A stretch of 64,000 nucleotides of DNA from JBBPYC01 sp038200275 (GCA_038200275.1 JBBPYC010000026.1:1-64000); one strand, 5' to 3'; shown: positions 52,066-61,335, numbered from the stretch's first letter. The notes: a model not told the origin generated them from the sequence alone. Program-made: numbers and translations.

Positions 52066-53310
52066 GTGACCAATGCACCCAGCGTTCGACACCTCGTTGC
52101 GTGGCTCTTGCTGCCACTGCTGATGCTGACCGCGGGGCCGAGTCACGCGCACAAGGCGAGCGATGCCTACCTGGTGCTGCAGCCTGCCGACGCAGGTGGC
52201 GGTGCTGCGGCGCCGAAGATCGCCGCCTCCACCCGAGCCGCGCTGTCCATCGCGCTCAAAGACCTGGACGCGGCGTTGCCCACGCTCGATGCCGACGACG
52301 ACCGCCAGCTCACGTTGGGCGAGATGCGCCGCGCGCTGCCGCAGATCGTCGGCTGGGTCGAGAACGGTTTTCGCCTTCAGTGCGGAGGCCAGTCGCTCAG
52401 CGTTCGGTTCGTGTTCGAGGCGATCGAGCAGCGCGTCGACGGCCATTACGTGCGACTTGCAGCCCCGCTGGATTGCCCGGCACCGGCACTGCTGGTGCTC
52501 GACTATTCGCTGTTCGAGGGCATCGATGCCAGTCATAGGCTGCTCGTCGGCGGCACGCTGGACGGCCGCCCGGTCGCATTCACCACCGCGCCGCGTGCCG
52601 GCCGTGCGCTGACACTGCGTGCGCAGCAAAGCGCATCGACCGATTCGGCGGACGGAGCGTCCAGCGCGGGTGCAGCGCCAGTGGCACGGCAGGGCGGCCC
52701 GGCCACGCTCGCGCAGTTCTTCCCCGAAGGCATGCACCACATCCTCTCAGGCATCGACCATCTCGCATTCCTGCTGGCGCTTCTGCTGCCGATCCGGCTG
52801 TTTCGACGGCGGCAGGCGCACGAGTTGATGGCTCAAGCGCAGCCACCGCGCGCAAGCGAACACGGTTTTGTCGCACTGCTGCGCACGGTCACCGCGTTCA
52901 CGGTCGGCCACTCTTTGACGCTGGGGCTGGCCAGCATCGGCTGGATCCGTGTGTCACCCAATTGGGTGGAGCCGGCCATCGCCATCACGATCGGCGTCTC
53001 GGCGGCGCTCAACTTATACCCGGTGCGCTGGATTCGCGGCGACGTGCTGGCGCTCGTGTTCGGCTTGGTGCACGGCCTGGGGTTTTCCGAAGTGATGCGC
53101 GAAGCCGGCATTCGCGGCGTGCTCCTGCTGTGGGGATTGGCCGGTTTCAACCTTGGCGTCGAAGCCGGGCAATTGCTGGTGGTGCTCGGCTGGTGCGTGC
53201 TGCAGTGGCTGCTGGTGCGGCTGTCTTGGTACCGGACGGCGCTGGTGCGGGCCAGTTCCTGGGCGCTGATTGCGCTGGCCGCGTACTGGACGCTGCAACG
53301 GCTGGGCTGA
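52066..53310 (+). CDS. HupE/UreJ-family membrane protein
   Basis: The 414-residue protein has a signal peptide ending near SHAH, an extracytoplasmic domain of about 190 residues, and a C-terminal bundle of about six membrane segments. The membrane part has EGMHHILSGIDHLAFLLALLLP, FTVGHSLTLGLAS and GLVHGLGFSEVM, the His-rich signature of the HupE/UreJ_2 group; related proteins move nickel or cobalt. Ion specificity is not shown here. I chose the GTG at 52066, preceded by a GGGAAGGG ribosome binding site. It follows the TPR gene. Confidence 0.85.
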   Translation: MTNAPSVRHLVAWLLLPLLMLTAGPSHAHKASDAYLVLQPADAGGGAAAPKIAASTRAALSIALKDLDAALPTLDADDDRQLTLGEMRRALPQIVGWVENGFRLQCGGQSLSVRFVFEAIEQRVDGHYVRLAAPLDCPAPALLVLDYSLFEGIDASHRLLVGGTLDGRPVAFTTAPRAGRALTLRAQQSASTDSADGASSAGAAPVARQGGPATLAQFFPEGMHHILSGIDHLAFLLALLLPIRLFRRRQAHELMAQAQPPRASEHGFVALLRTVTAFTVGHSLTLGLASIGWIRVSPNWVEPAIAITIGVSAALNLYPVRWIRGDVLALVFGLVHGLGFSEVMREAGIRGVLLLWGLAGFNLGVEAGQLLVVLGWCVLQWLLVRLSWYRTALVRASSWALIALAAYWTLQRLG

Positions 53311-53670
53311 CGCTCGCCCCCAGCCTTCGCTACCTGTGGTCGGCTCCCGGCTTTTCCCCTACCGGGGGCGGCGCGGGCGGCTTGGCGGAGCCAGCACCAC
53401 GGCCTCTGCTGGAACTGGGTGCATCCGTCTCGGTAGTAGCGAGTGTCAGGTGCGCCTTGACCAATCTGACATTCGTTTTCTCGGCTGAGTGTCCAGCGGA
53501 GCGTATCTCCAACGAAAACCGACCAATGCGCAGATATATAGGTCATTTATTGCTACTGATTATGTAGCAAACAATCTGCTGTTCTCGGGTGGCCCGCAGA
53601 TCCATCCGCGGCGCCGACCGCGTGGGTCTTCGGCGCCGCTTCCCATTGCTCCAGCCCGTAAGATAGCCCG
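53311..53670. other. 360-base intergenic region upstream of dnaX
   Basis: No gene is supported. The distal half is AT-rich for this genome and contains the hairpin at 53550-53570. I looked for the SRP 4.5S RNA that often lies near dnaX; its conserved core is absent on both strands. Confidence 0.4.
53550..53571. repeat. Hairpin element GCTACTG-TTNNN-TAGCAAA type, copy upstream of dnaX
   Basis: TTGCTAC and GTAGCAA form a 7-bp stem around a 7-base loop. The 20-base core 53552-53571 matches 56532-56551 at 16 positions. Confidence 0.6.
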
Positions 53671-56043
53671 ATGTCCTACCTCGTGCTAGCGCGCAAATAC
53701 CGCCCGAAAACCTTTGCCGAGCTGGTCGGCCAGGGGCATGTGGTGCAGGCATTGACCAACGCGCTGCGCAGCGGGCGGCTGCACCATGCTTACCTATTCA
53801 CCGGCACGCGCGGCGTCGGCAAGACGACGGTGTCACGCATCTTGGCCAAGTCGCTCAACTGCGTGGGACCCGACGGCACCGGCGGCGTGACGGACGCACC
53901 GTGCGGCGTCTGCGACCCGTGCCGCGACATCGACCGCGGCCGTTTTGTCGACTACACCGAACTCGACGCGGCCTCGAACCGCGGTGTGGACGAGGTGCAG
54001 TCGCTGCTCGAGCAAGCCGTCTACAAGCCGGTGCAGGGCCGCTTCAAGGTGTTCATGATCGACGAGGTCCACATGCTGAGCGGCCACGCGTTCAACGCGA
54101 TGCTCAAAACGCTGGAGGAGCCGCCCGAATACCTGAAGTTCGTGCTGGCCACGACCGATCCGCAGAAGGTGCCGGTCACCGTGCTGTCGCGCTGCCTGCA
54201 ATTCAACCTCGCGCCGATGGCGCCGCAGACCGTGCGCGAACACCTGGCCGACGTGCTGGCCAGCGAACAGGTCGAAGCCGAGCCTGCAGCGCTGCGGTTG
54301 ATTGCGCGTGCCGCGCGCGGCTCGATGCGCGACGCGTTGAGCCTGACCGATCAAGCCATCGCGTTCGGCGGCGGCCAACTGCAGGAAGCCCCGGTGCGCC
54401 AGATGCTCGGCAGCGTCGACCGCACACATGTGCTGCGGCTGATCGAGGCGTTGGCCGCAAGCGATGCGCGCAGCGTGATTGCCACCATCGACACGCTGCG
54501 CACGCACGGCTTCAGTGCCGCCGCTACGTTGGAGGACATGAGTTTGTTGCTGCAGCGCATGGCGGTCCTGCAAGTGGTGCCGGCGCTGCCCGAGGTGCGA
54601 GGTTCTGCCACCGACTCAGACGACGACCAAGAATCTCAAACCGACCCCGAAGCCGCCGATGCAATCCGGCTGGCGCTCAGCATGCCAGCCGATGAGACGC
54701 AACTGCTCTACAGCATCTGCCTGCATGGCCGCGCCGAGCTTGGCCTGGCGCCAGACGAATACACCGGCCTGACGATGGTTTTGTTGCGGTTGCTGGCGTT
54801 CAAGCCAGCCAGCGGAGCAACTGCCGGACCCGATGTGCCCGCTGCGGCGCAACGGGCTCAAAAAAAAACGGTGGCTGAAAGCGCGGCGGGCGCCGTGCCT
54901 GCGTTGTCTGTTGCAACGGTGGTGCCCGAGCGGGCGTCGGCACGAGCCACAGATGCGTTGGGTGCGCCAGGCGTTGCTGTAGCTGATGCAGTTGGTACTG
55001 CCGGTGCACGTTCAGGTCCGGGTTGGAGCGAAGATCCAAACGCCAATGTCTCCCACCGCCCAGATGCCGACGAACCGACCGATGCGGACGTGGTTGCGGC
55101 CGACAAGGCGAACGCCGGCACGCCCCAATCGGGTACTGGTGCAACGGCCGACAGAATGTCGGCGCAGGGTGTCGCCGATAAATCTTTGCCCGGCGTGCCG
55201 ACAGAGCGCACATCGCCTGCGGCGCCCTCGACTGCCCCAGCGCTGACGCCCGAATCGATAAGCGCACGGGCATCGAGGCTTGGGTCTCCCTCAACACCAC
55301 TTGCTGCCGTGCCTGCTGGAGACAGCGCCACCGATGCATCCGCACGTGCGCGGGCCGAACAGCCGTTGGCTCCCGCAGGGAGCCCCAAGCATGCGGCTTC
55401 GTCTACGTCGGGTGCACACTTCGATGGGCCGATCAAGGCCAAGCCAACGCAGGTTGGTAATCAGCCGTTGCAAGCCGTTGCGGCACGTGCGAATGACCTG
55501 GCGACCGCCGACCCAGACACGGGCGCTGCTAGCGCCCCTGGTACGCCTGCCGAGCCTGCCGAGCCTGCCGATGGCACCCGCACCGGTGCCGGCGTCGAAA
55601 CCCCCGCGCTGGCGCCTACAACGGGCGAGGTCGATGACTTGGGCGATTTCTGGCACCTGACCGTGCAACAACTCGCCACCAGTGGCACCATCACCGCGCT
55701 GGTGCGGGAGCTTGCACTGCAGTCGCAGCTGATCGCGCGCGATGACCAGCACTGGACGCTGCACGTGGCCAGCAGCTCGCTCGACCAGCCCATATCACGG
55801 GAGCGATTGACGCAGGCGTTGGCGACCGACGGCCATGTGGTTACCTCGCTGCGAGTTGAGATTGCTGCGGTCAACGATTCGCCTGCGCGGCGCATTGCTG
55901 CAGCGGCCGAGCAGGCCCAGCGCGAAGCACTGGCCCGCATCGAAGGCGACCCGTTCGTGCAAAGCATGATCCGCGACTACGGCGCACGCATCGTGCCCGG
56001 CAGCGTCCGAGCGGCGGCCGCAGCGCCGCAGCGTGCCGGCTGA
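53671..56043 (+). CDS. dnaX: DNA polymerase III subunit gamma/tau
   Basis: The 790-residue tau form has the clamp-loader AAA+ domain: Walker A GTRGVGKT (residues 45-52), zinc-binding Cys64, Cys78, Cys81 and Cys84, Walker B region FMIDEVHMLS, and sensor 1 with ATTDPQKVP and SRCLQF. Domain III follows. Residues ~400-650 are a low-complexity Ala/Pro/Thr linker including a GAGCCTGCC triplicate near 55550; the C-terminal ~130 residues are the alpha-binding domain. Tau ties the clamp loader to the replicative polymerase. A run of nine A (54860-54868) at codons 397-399 is a likely slippage site for a short gamma form. ybaB follows 93 bases later. Confidence 0.96.
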   Translation: MSYLVLARKYRPKTFAELVGQGHVVQALTNALRSGRLHHAYLFTGTRGVGKTTVSRILAKSLNCVGPDGTGGVTDAPCGVCDPCRDIDRGRFVDYTELDAASNRGVDEVQSLLEQAVYKPVQGRFKVFMIDEVHMLSGHAFNAMLKTLEEPPEYLKFVLATTDPQKVPVTVLSRCLQFNLAPMAPQTVREHLADVLASEQVEAEPAALRLIARAARGSMRDALSLTDQAIAFGGGQLQEAPVRQMLGSVDRTHVLRLIEALAASDARSVIATIDTLRTHGFSAAATLEDMSLLLQRMAVLQVVPALPEVRGSATDSDDDQESQTDPEAADAIRLALSMPADETQLLYSICLHGRAELGLAPDEYTGLTMVLLRLLAFKPASGATAGPDVPAAAQRAQKKTVAESAAGAVPALSVATVVPERASARATDALGAPGVAVADAVGTAGARSGPGWSEDPNANVSHRPDADEPTDADVVAADKANAGTPQSGTGATADRMSAQGVADKSLPGVPTERTSPAAPSTAPALTPESISARASRLGSPSTPLAAVPAGDSATDASARARAEQPLAPAGSPKHAASSTSGAHFDGPIKAKPTQVGNQPLQAVAARANDLATADPDTGAASAPGTPAEPAEPADGTRTGAGVETPALAPTTGEVDDLGDFWHLTVQQLATSGTITALVRELALQSQLIARDDQHWTLHVASSSLDQPISRERLTQALATDGHVVTSLRVEIAAVNDSPARRIAAAAEQAQREALARIEGDPFVQSMIRDYGARIVPGSVRAAAAAPQRAG
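54860..54868 (+). promoter_or_regulatory. Nine-A slippage / frameshift site within dnaX
   Basis: The codons read CAA AAA AAA ACG. A shift of -1 (or one added A in the mRNA) gives AAA AAC GGT GGC TGA, stopping at 54876-54878 and giving a product of about 402 residues. A 7-bp stem with a 4-base loop lies 12 bases downstream at 54881-54898. Confidence 0.75.
54881..54898 (+). other. Possible stem-loop downstream of the dnaX slippage site
   Basis: GCGCGGC pairs with GCCGTGC (one G-U pair) around GGGC. It begins 12 bases after the A run, a little farther than in Escherichia coli dnaX. It might aid frameshifting but could be chance in GC-rich coding DNA. Confidence 0.4.
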
Positions 56044-56136
56044 GGGACAATCCGGGTCAGGGCACGGCTTGCCAGTTGCCGGCCAGATTTTCTTTCTCCC
56101 TCTCAGGCGCTGCGGCGCAGCAAAGGACCACAGATC

Positions 56137-56478
56137 ATGTTCAACAAAGGACAACTCGCCGGCTTGATGAAGCAAGCGCAGTCGATGCAGGAAAACCTGA
56201 AAAAAGCGCAAGACGAATTGGCATTGGTCGAAGTCACCGGCGAGTCCGGCGCCGGCATGGTCAGCGTCGTGATGACCTGCAAGCACGATGTGAAGCGCGT
56301 CACGATCGACCCGAGTCTGCTGGCCGACGACAAGGACATGCTCGAAGACTTGGTCGCCGCCGCCTTCAATGCCGCAGTGCGCAAGGCAGACGACACCACG
56401 CAGGACAAGATGGGAAAGATCACCGCTGGAATGCCCGGCATGCCGAGCCTGCCGGGCGGGATGAAGTTTCCTTTTTGA
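56137..56478 (+). CDS. ybaB: YbaB/EbfC nucleoid-associated protein
   Basis: A 113-residue protein with MFNKGQLAGLMKQAQSMQENL, GESGAGMVSVVMTCKHDVKRV and a C-terminal Met/Pro/Gly-rich tail (MPGMPSLPGGMKFPF). This matches the YbaB/EbfC dimeric DNA-binding family. dnaX-ybaB is the standard arrangement, usually followed by recR, but no recR is found here. Its downstream region converges on gcvP. Confidence 0.94.
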   Translation: MFNKGQLAGLMKQAQSMQENLKKAQDELALVEVTGESGAGMVSVVMTCKHDVKRVTIDPSLLADDKDMLEDLVAAAFNAAVRKADDTTQDKMGKITAGMPGMPSLPGGMKFPF

Positions 56479-56849
56479 GTGGCGTTTTTATGCGAAAGCA
56501 GGCCTGGGCACCGGTGCTTGCTTCGCTTTCAGCTACTGTTTGAATAGCAAATCGAAGGCTCGGTCTTTGCTGTTTTGTGGGTTGCCGGAGCATGCTCAAA
56601 AAGCGTCCGGCACGCAGAAAGTCCGCACCCGTTTCGTGTCCAGTAACCGGAGAGCCGGCCGCGCGAATCTGAACACAGCCCAAAGTGAAACGGCTGCTAC
56701 GTTGGGTGAGGATAGAGCCCGCGACGAACGGAGTCGGCGCGACGTCCAACTAAACTTCGCAAGGTGTTCCGAGCGGGTTACACAGCTGCGAATTTGCACA
56801 GCAGTGGTTCTTCAAGAGCGCCGCAATGAGGCGCTTGTTGGATCTATTG
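56479..56849. other. 371-base stretch between convergent ybaB and gcvP
   Basis: No gene, and in particular no recR, is visible on either strand. It contains the second GCTACTG...TAGCAAA hairpin (56532-56551). No classical terminator with a T tail was found. Confidence 0.45.
56532..56551. repeat. Hairpin element GCTACTG-TTNNN-TAGCAAA type, copy downstream of ybaB
   Basis: GCTACTGTTTGAATAGCAAA shares 16 of 20 positions with 53552-53571. Confidence 0.6.
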
Positions 56850-59801
56850 CTAACGCGCAGATTTCGACAAAGTGGCCTCAAGGGGCACGCAACTGCAAAA
56901 CAGATTCCGATCGCCCCAGGCGTTGTCGACCCGGCCGACCGGCGGCCAGTATTTGAGATGGTCCGATGACGCCGCACCCAGGGCTGCAGCACAGTCGCGA
57001 GAATAAGGATGGCGCCAGTCGGGTTGCAACAAACTTGCCGCTGTATGGGGTGCCGATTTGAGCGGGTTGTCGTCCCGCAGCCATTCGCCGGATTCGACCT
57101 TTGCGATCTCGGCGCGAATGGCGATCATCGCGTCGATGAAGCGATCGAGCTCGACGAGCGGTTCGCTCTCGGTCGGCTCGACCATCAAGGTGCCGGGCAC
57201 CGGGAAGCTCAACGTCGGTGCATGAAAGCCGTAGTCGATCAGGCGTTTGGCGACGTCTTCGGCCGTGATGCCGCAGCCTTTGGCGAGCGGGCGCAGGTCG
57301 AGGATGCACTCGTGCGCAACGCGGCCCTCTGCGGAGGCATAGAGCGTCGGGAAATGGTCCTTCAGCCGCACGCTGATGTAGTTGGCGGACAAAATGGCGA
57401 CTTCGGTGGCGGCCTGCAAGCCTTCGGCGCCCATCATGCGGCAATACATCCAAGAGATCGGCAGCACGCCGGCGTTGCCCAGCGGCGCAGCCGACACCGC
57501 GCCGACCGCGCCCACTGCGTCATTGGCAACGCCCGACGCGGCGTGGCCCGGCAGGAACGGCACCAGATCGGCCACCACGCAGACCGGCCCGACGCCAGGC
57601 CCGCCGCCGCCGTGCGGGATGCAAAACGTCTTGTGCAGGTTCAGATGGCTCACGTCGCCACCGAACGCGCCGGGCGCGGCAAGGCCGACCAATGCGTTCA
57701 GATTGGCGCCGTCCACATAGACGCGGCCGCCGTGCGCATGCACCACCTCGCAGAGTTCGCGCACCTGCGGCTCGAACACGCCGTGCGTGCTCGGGTAAGT
57801 GATCATGATGGCTGCGAGACGGTCGCGGTGCTGTTCGCACTTGGCTTGCAAGTCGGCTAGGTCGACATTGCCCTGCGCGTCGCAGGCCACGGCAGCGACC
57901 TGCATGCCGGCGAGTTGTGCGCTGGCCGGATTGGTGCCGTGCGCAGATTGCGGGATCAGGCAAAGGTCCCGACCCGCGTCGCCGCGTGACCGGTGCCACG
58001 CACGAATGGCGAGCAATCCCGCGTACTCGCCTTGCGAGCCCGCGTTGGGCTGCAGGCTGACATCGGCATACCCAGTGATCTCAGCCAGCCAGCTGCGCAA
58101 CTGACGATCGAGTTCGACATAGCCCGCGCGCTGCTCGACCGGTGCGAAAGGGTGGATGTCGGCGAATTCGGGCCAGCCGATCGGCATCATCTCGCTGGTC
58201 GCGTTCAACTTCATCGTGCAGCTGCCCAGCGGGATCATGCTGCGGTCGAGCGCGAGATCCTTGTCGCTCAGGCGGCGGATGTAGCGCAGCATCGCCGTCT
58301 CGGAATGGTGCGTGTTGAACACCGGGTGCGTGAGAAACGCGCTGGTGCGGCGCAGTGACGATGGAATCATGGACGCAGCGCTGCTTGCGCGCTCGATCGC
58401 GGTGAAGTCGGGCAGCGGCTTCTGCGCACGGGCGAACACGGACCAGATCGCTTCGACATCGGCGCGTGTCGTGGTCTCGTCCAGAGAAATCAGAAGATAG
58501 GTCTGCCAGTGGACGCGCAGATTCATGCCGTTGGTGCGCGCGCGCGCAGCAATCGCTTCGGTCGCCGCGCCGGCTTCGATCGACAGCGTATCGAACGCGC
58601 CGTGCGGCCGCGGCGTATGGCCGAGTTGCGCAAGGCCTGCAGCGAGCACAGCGGTCATTGCTGCGATGCGTTCAGCGATGCGCTTCAGGCCACTGGGTCC
58701 GTGGTACACTGCATACATGCTCGCAACCACGGCGGGCAACACCTGCGCAGTGCAGATGTTGGAAGTCGCCTTCTCACGCCGGATGTGCTGCTCTCGTGTC
58801 TGCAACGCAAGCCGATAAGCGGTGTGGCCGTGCGCATCGACGCTGACGCCGACCAGCCGGCCGGGCAGTGAGCGCTTGAACGCGTCGCGGCATGCAATGA
58901 ACGCTGCATGCGGGCCGCCGTTTCCCATCGGCATGCCAAAGCGCTGCGTGCTGCCAACGACGATGTCGGCATCCCATTCGCCGGGTGGTGTAATCAGGGT
59001 GAGCGCGAGCAGGTCGGCGGAGACGATGAACGCGGCTTGTTTTTCATGCACCCTTGCCGCGTCTGCACGCAGATCCTCGATGCGGCCCGAGGTCGACGGG
59101 TACTGCGCAAGCGCAGCGAAGCAGTCGGCGGCCAGCAGCGCAGCCCATTCCTGCGCAGAGTTCGCTAATTTGACTTTGATGCCGAGCGGCTCGGCCCGCG
59201 TTTGAATCACTTCGATCGTCTGCGGGTGGCAGTCGCCGGCCACCACGAACACGTTGCTGGCCGAGCGCACGCTGCGCCGGGCCAACGTCATGGCTTCGGC
59301 AGCGGCGGTGGCCTCATCGAGCAGCGACGCGTTGGCGATCGGCATCGCGGTAAGGTCGCAGACCATGGTCTGGAAATTCAGCAGCGCTTCGAGTCGGCCT
59401 TGGCTGATTTCGGCTTGGTAGGGCGTGTAGGCGGTGTACCAGGCCGGGCTTTCCAGCACGTTGCGCTGGATCACGGCAGGCGTGTGGGTCGCGTGGTAGC
59501 CCTGGCCGATGAAGCTTTTGAAGACCAGGTTTTTTGCTGCAATGCGTTTCAGCTCAGCGAGCGCTGCGGTTTCGGTGAGTGCGGGCGGCAGTTGCATCGG
59601 CGTGCTGCGTGCGATCGAGGGTGGCACGACTTGATCAATCAGTGCGCGGCGTGAAGGCGCGCCGATGATGGACAGCATGCGTGCTTCGTCGGCCGCGTCG
59701 ATGCCGATGTGGCGCGCGGCGAATTCATCGTGTGGCATGGGGGCCGCAGGCGCCGCAAGCACAGCGGGAGGTAACTCAGGCGTTGGCTTTGAACTCGCCA
59801 T
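56850..59801 (-). CDS. gcvP: Glycine dehydrogenase (decarboxylating), P protein
   Basis: The 983-residue single-chain P protein has both halves. The N-terminal half has FAARHIGIDAADEARML, KSFIGQGYHATHTPAVIQRN and the NASLLDEATAAAEA block. The C-terminal half has SQPNAGSQGEYAGLLAIRAW-like sequence and the PLP lysine in HLNLHKTFCIPHGGGGPG. It decarboxylates glycine and loads the aminomethyl group onto GcvH. The ATG at 59801 overlaps gcvH by 26 bases; an ATG at 59738 would give 962 residues, closer to the usual length. The last gene of the gcvT-gcvH-gcvP run. Confidence 0.97.
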   Translation of the reverse strand: MASSKPTPELPPAVLAAPAAPMPHDEFAARHIGIDAADEARMLSIIGAPSRRALIDQVVPPSIARSTPMQLPPALTETAALAELKRIAAKNLVFKSFIGQGYHATHTPAVIQRNVLESPAWYTAYTPYQAEISQGRLEALLNFQTMVCDLTAMPIANASLLDEATAAAEAMTLARRSVRSASNVFVVAGDCHPQTIEVIQTRAEPLGIKVKLANSAQEWAALLAADCFAALAQYPSTSGRIEDLRADAARVHEKQAAFIVSADLLALTLITPPGEWDADIVVGSTQRFGMPMGNGGPHAAFIACRDAFKRSLPGRLVGVSVDAHGHTAYRLALQTREQHIRREKATSNICTAQVLPAVVASMYAVYHGPSGLKRIAERIAAMTAVLAAGLAQLGHTPRPHGAFDTLSIEAGAATEAIAARARTNGMNLRVHWQTYLLISLDETTTRADVEAIWSVFARAQKPLPDFTAIERASSAASMIPSSLRRTSAFLTHPVFNTHHSETAMLRYIRRLSDKDLALDRSMIPLGSCTMKLNATSEMMPIGWPEFADIHPFAPVEQRAGYVELDRQLRSWLAEITGYADVSLQPNAGSQGEYAGLLAIRAWHRSRGDAGRDLCLIPQSAHGTNPASAQLAGMQVAAVACDAQGNVDLADLQAKCEQHRDRLAAIMITYPSTHGVFEPQVRELCEVVHAHGGRVYVDGANLNALVGLAAPGAFGGDVSHLNLHKTFCIPHGGGGPGVGPVCVVADLVPFLPGHAASGVANDAVGAVGAVSAAPLGNAGVLPISWMYCRMMGAEGLQAATEVAILSANYISVRLKDHFPTLYASAEGRVAHECILDLRPLAKGCGITAEDVAKRLIDYGFHAPTLSFPVPGTLMVEPTESEPLVELDRFIDAMIAIRAEIAKVESGEWLRDDNPLKSAPHTAASLLQPDWRHPYSRDCAAALGAASSDHLKYWPPVGRVDNAWGDRNLFCSCVPLEATLSKSAR

Positions 59802-60147
59802 AACGAGTCTCGTCCATCAATGTGTCGAGCTGGGTGGCGTCGGACAGTTTGATCTTGAACAACCAGCCGGTGTCGAGGGGGTCGCTGTTGGCCAGCGACG
59901 GGTCGTCGCGCAGCGCATCGTTGACTGCCACGATCTCTCCCTGGGCCGGCATGTATACATCGGCTGCAGCCTTGACCGATTCGACCACGCCGGCCACGGC
60001 GCCCTTTGCAAAGGTGCTGCCGACGCCTGGCAACTCAATGAACACGACATCGCCTAACGCGTCCTGTGCATGTTGGGTGATGCCGACCGTAGCGTTCCCG
60101 TCGCCTTCAGCGCGGACCCATTCGTGGTTTTCGGTGTACTTGAGCAT
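59776..60147 (-). CDS. gcvH: Glycine cleavage system H protein
   Basis: The 123-residue lipoyl carrier has LKYTENHEWVRAEGDG at the N-terminus and the lipoyl lysine at residue 59 in VVESVKAAADVYMP. ALRDDPSLANSDPLDTGWLFKI follows. It shuttles the aminomethyl group from GcvP to GcvT. It lies 33 bases after gcvT and overlaps gcvP. Confidence 0.97.
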   Translation of the reverse strand: MLKYTENHEWVRAEGDGNATVGITQHAQDALGDVVFIELPGVGSTFAKGAVAGVVESVKAAADVYMPAQGEIVAVNDALRDDPSLANSDPLDTGWLFKIKLSDATQLDTLMDETRYGEFKANA

Positions 60148-60180
60148 GATGGAAATCGGTTGATGAATAAAGTGAAGGAT

Positions 60181-61335
60181 TCAGGGCAGAGGGCCGCGGA
60201 CATAGTTTGCCGGCACAAATGGCAATGCGCTGACACGCATCGCCACGCGCTGCCCGCGCACCAGCGCCTCGAGCGGCGTGCCGATGGCGGCAAAGGTCGG
60301 GGCTACATAGCCCATTGCGATCGGCTCGCCCAATGTAGGCGACAGCAGGCCACTGGTGACCTCGCCGATTCGCTGCTGACCGGTTGGGTCCTGCAGCTCA
60401 CTGTGTTCGCGCACCGGGATGCGCTGCGATGCGATCAGGCCCACGCGCTGACGCTTGAGTTGGGTCATGGGGTCGGCGAGTTGCGCCAGGATTGTTTCAA
60501 CGCCCGGAAAACCACCGGCGCGAGCACCGCCGGCACGACGGATCTTGGGGATCGCCCAATGCAGGCCCGCCTCGACCGGTGTGGTGCGCGCATCGATGTC
60601 GCTGCCGTGCAAACACAAGCCGGCTTCGAGTCGCAGCGAGTTGCGCGCGCCCAGGCCGACTGGCACCACTTCGTGTTGATTCAGCAACAGGCGTGCGAGC
60701 GTCTCGACGTCGTCGGCCGGCACCGAAATCTCGAACCCGTCTTCACCCGTGTAGCCGCTTCGCGTCACGTAGCAGTCGCAGCCCGCGATTTCGAAGCGAC
60801 CCCCCGTCATGAACACCAGCCGGTCGATGTCGGACGCGAATCGCCCCAGCACCGACGCCGCAAGCGGCCCCTGCAGCGCCAGCAGGGCTTGATCCGGTGC
60901 TGGGCGTACCTCGCAGTGTCCACCAATGCGTGACGTGATGTGCGCAATGTCTTGCGCCTTGCACGCACCATTGACGATCAACAGCAGATCATCGCCGCAG
61001 TTGACAACCATCAGGTCATCGAGGATGCCGCCGTGCTCATTGGTCAGCAGCCCGTAGCGTTGTTTGCCGACGGGCAGATCAACTATATCGACCGGCATCA
61101 ACGATTCAACCGCGCGGGCAGCCCCCGTTCCAATCAACCGCAACTGGCCCATGTGCGAAACGTCGAACAAGCCGGCCGCAACGCGCGTGTGCCGATGCTC
61201 GGCGAGCAGGCCGGTCGGATACTGAACCGGCATCGAGTAACCAGCGAAAGGCACCATGCGCGCCCCGAGCGCACGGTGCAATGCGCCAAGCGGCAGTTCG
61301 AGCAACGGTGTCGATGGCGTGGGTGGCGCGGACAT
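60181..61335 (-). CDS. gcvT: Glycine cleavage system T protein (aminomethyltransferase)
   Basis: The ~384-residue folate enzyme has MVPFAGYSMPVQYPTGLLAEH, VAAGLFDVSHMGQLRLIG, and VTRSGYTGEDGFEISVP, all GcvT blocks. It releases ammonia from the GcvH-bound aminomethyl group and forms methylenetetrahydrofolate. I chose the ATG at 61335; the frame opens at 61401, but the extra residues lack homology. It is preceded by a candidate promoter and not by a recognisable glycine riboswitch. Confidence 0.96.
   Translation of the reverse strand: MSAPPTPSTPLLELPLGALHRALGARMVPFAGYSMPVQYPTGLLAEHRHTRVAAGLFDVSHMGQLRLIGTGAARAVESLMPVDIVDLPVGKQRYGLLTNEHGGILDDLMVVNCGDDLLLIVNGACKAQDIAHITSRIGGHCEVRPAPDQALLALQGPLAASVLGRFASDIDRLVFMTGGRFEIAGCDCYVTRSGYTGEDGFEISVPADDVETLARLLLNQHEVVPVGLGARNSLRLEAGLCLHGSDIDARTTPVEAGLHWAIPKIRRAGGARAGGFPGVETILAQLADPMTQLKRQRVGLIASQRIPVREHSELQDPTGQQRIGEVTSGLLSPTLGEPIAMGYVAPTFAAIGTPLEALVRGQRVAMRVSALPFVPANYVRGPLP

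Noticed and set aside
53311..53670. 4.5S SRP RNA gene near dnaX
   Set aside because: The conserved GGTCAGGTCCGGAAGGAAGC-like core is not present on either strand.
57009..57860. Plus-strand frame opposite gcvP
   Set aside because: Antisense to the conserved C-terminal half of gcvP, without motifs.
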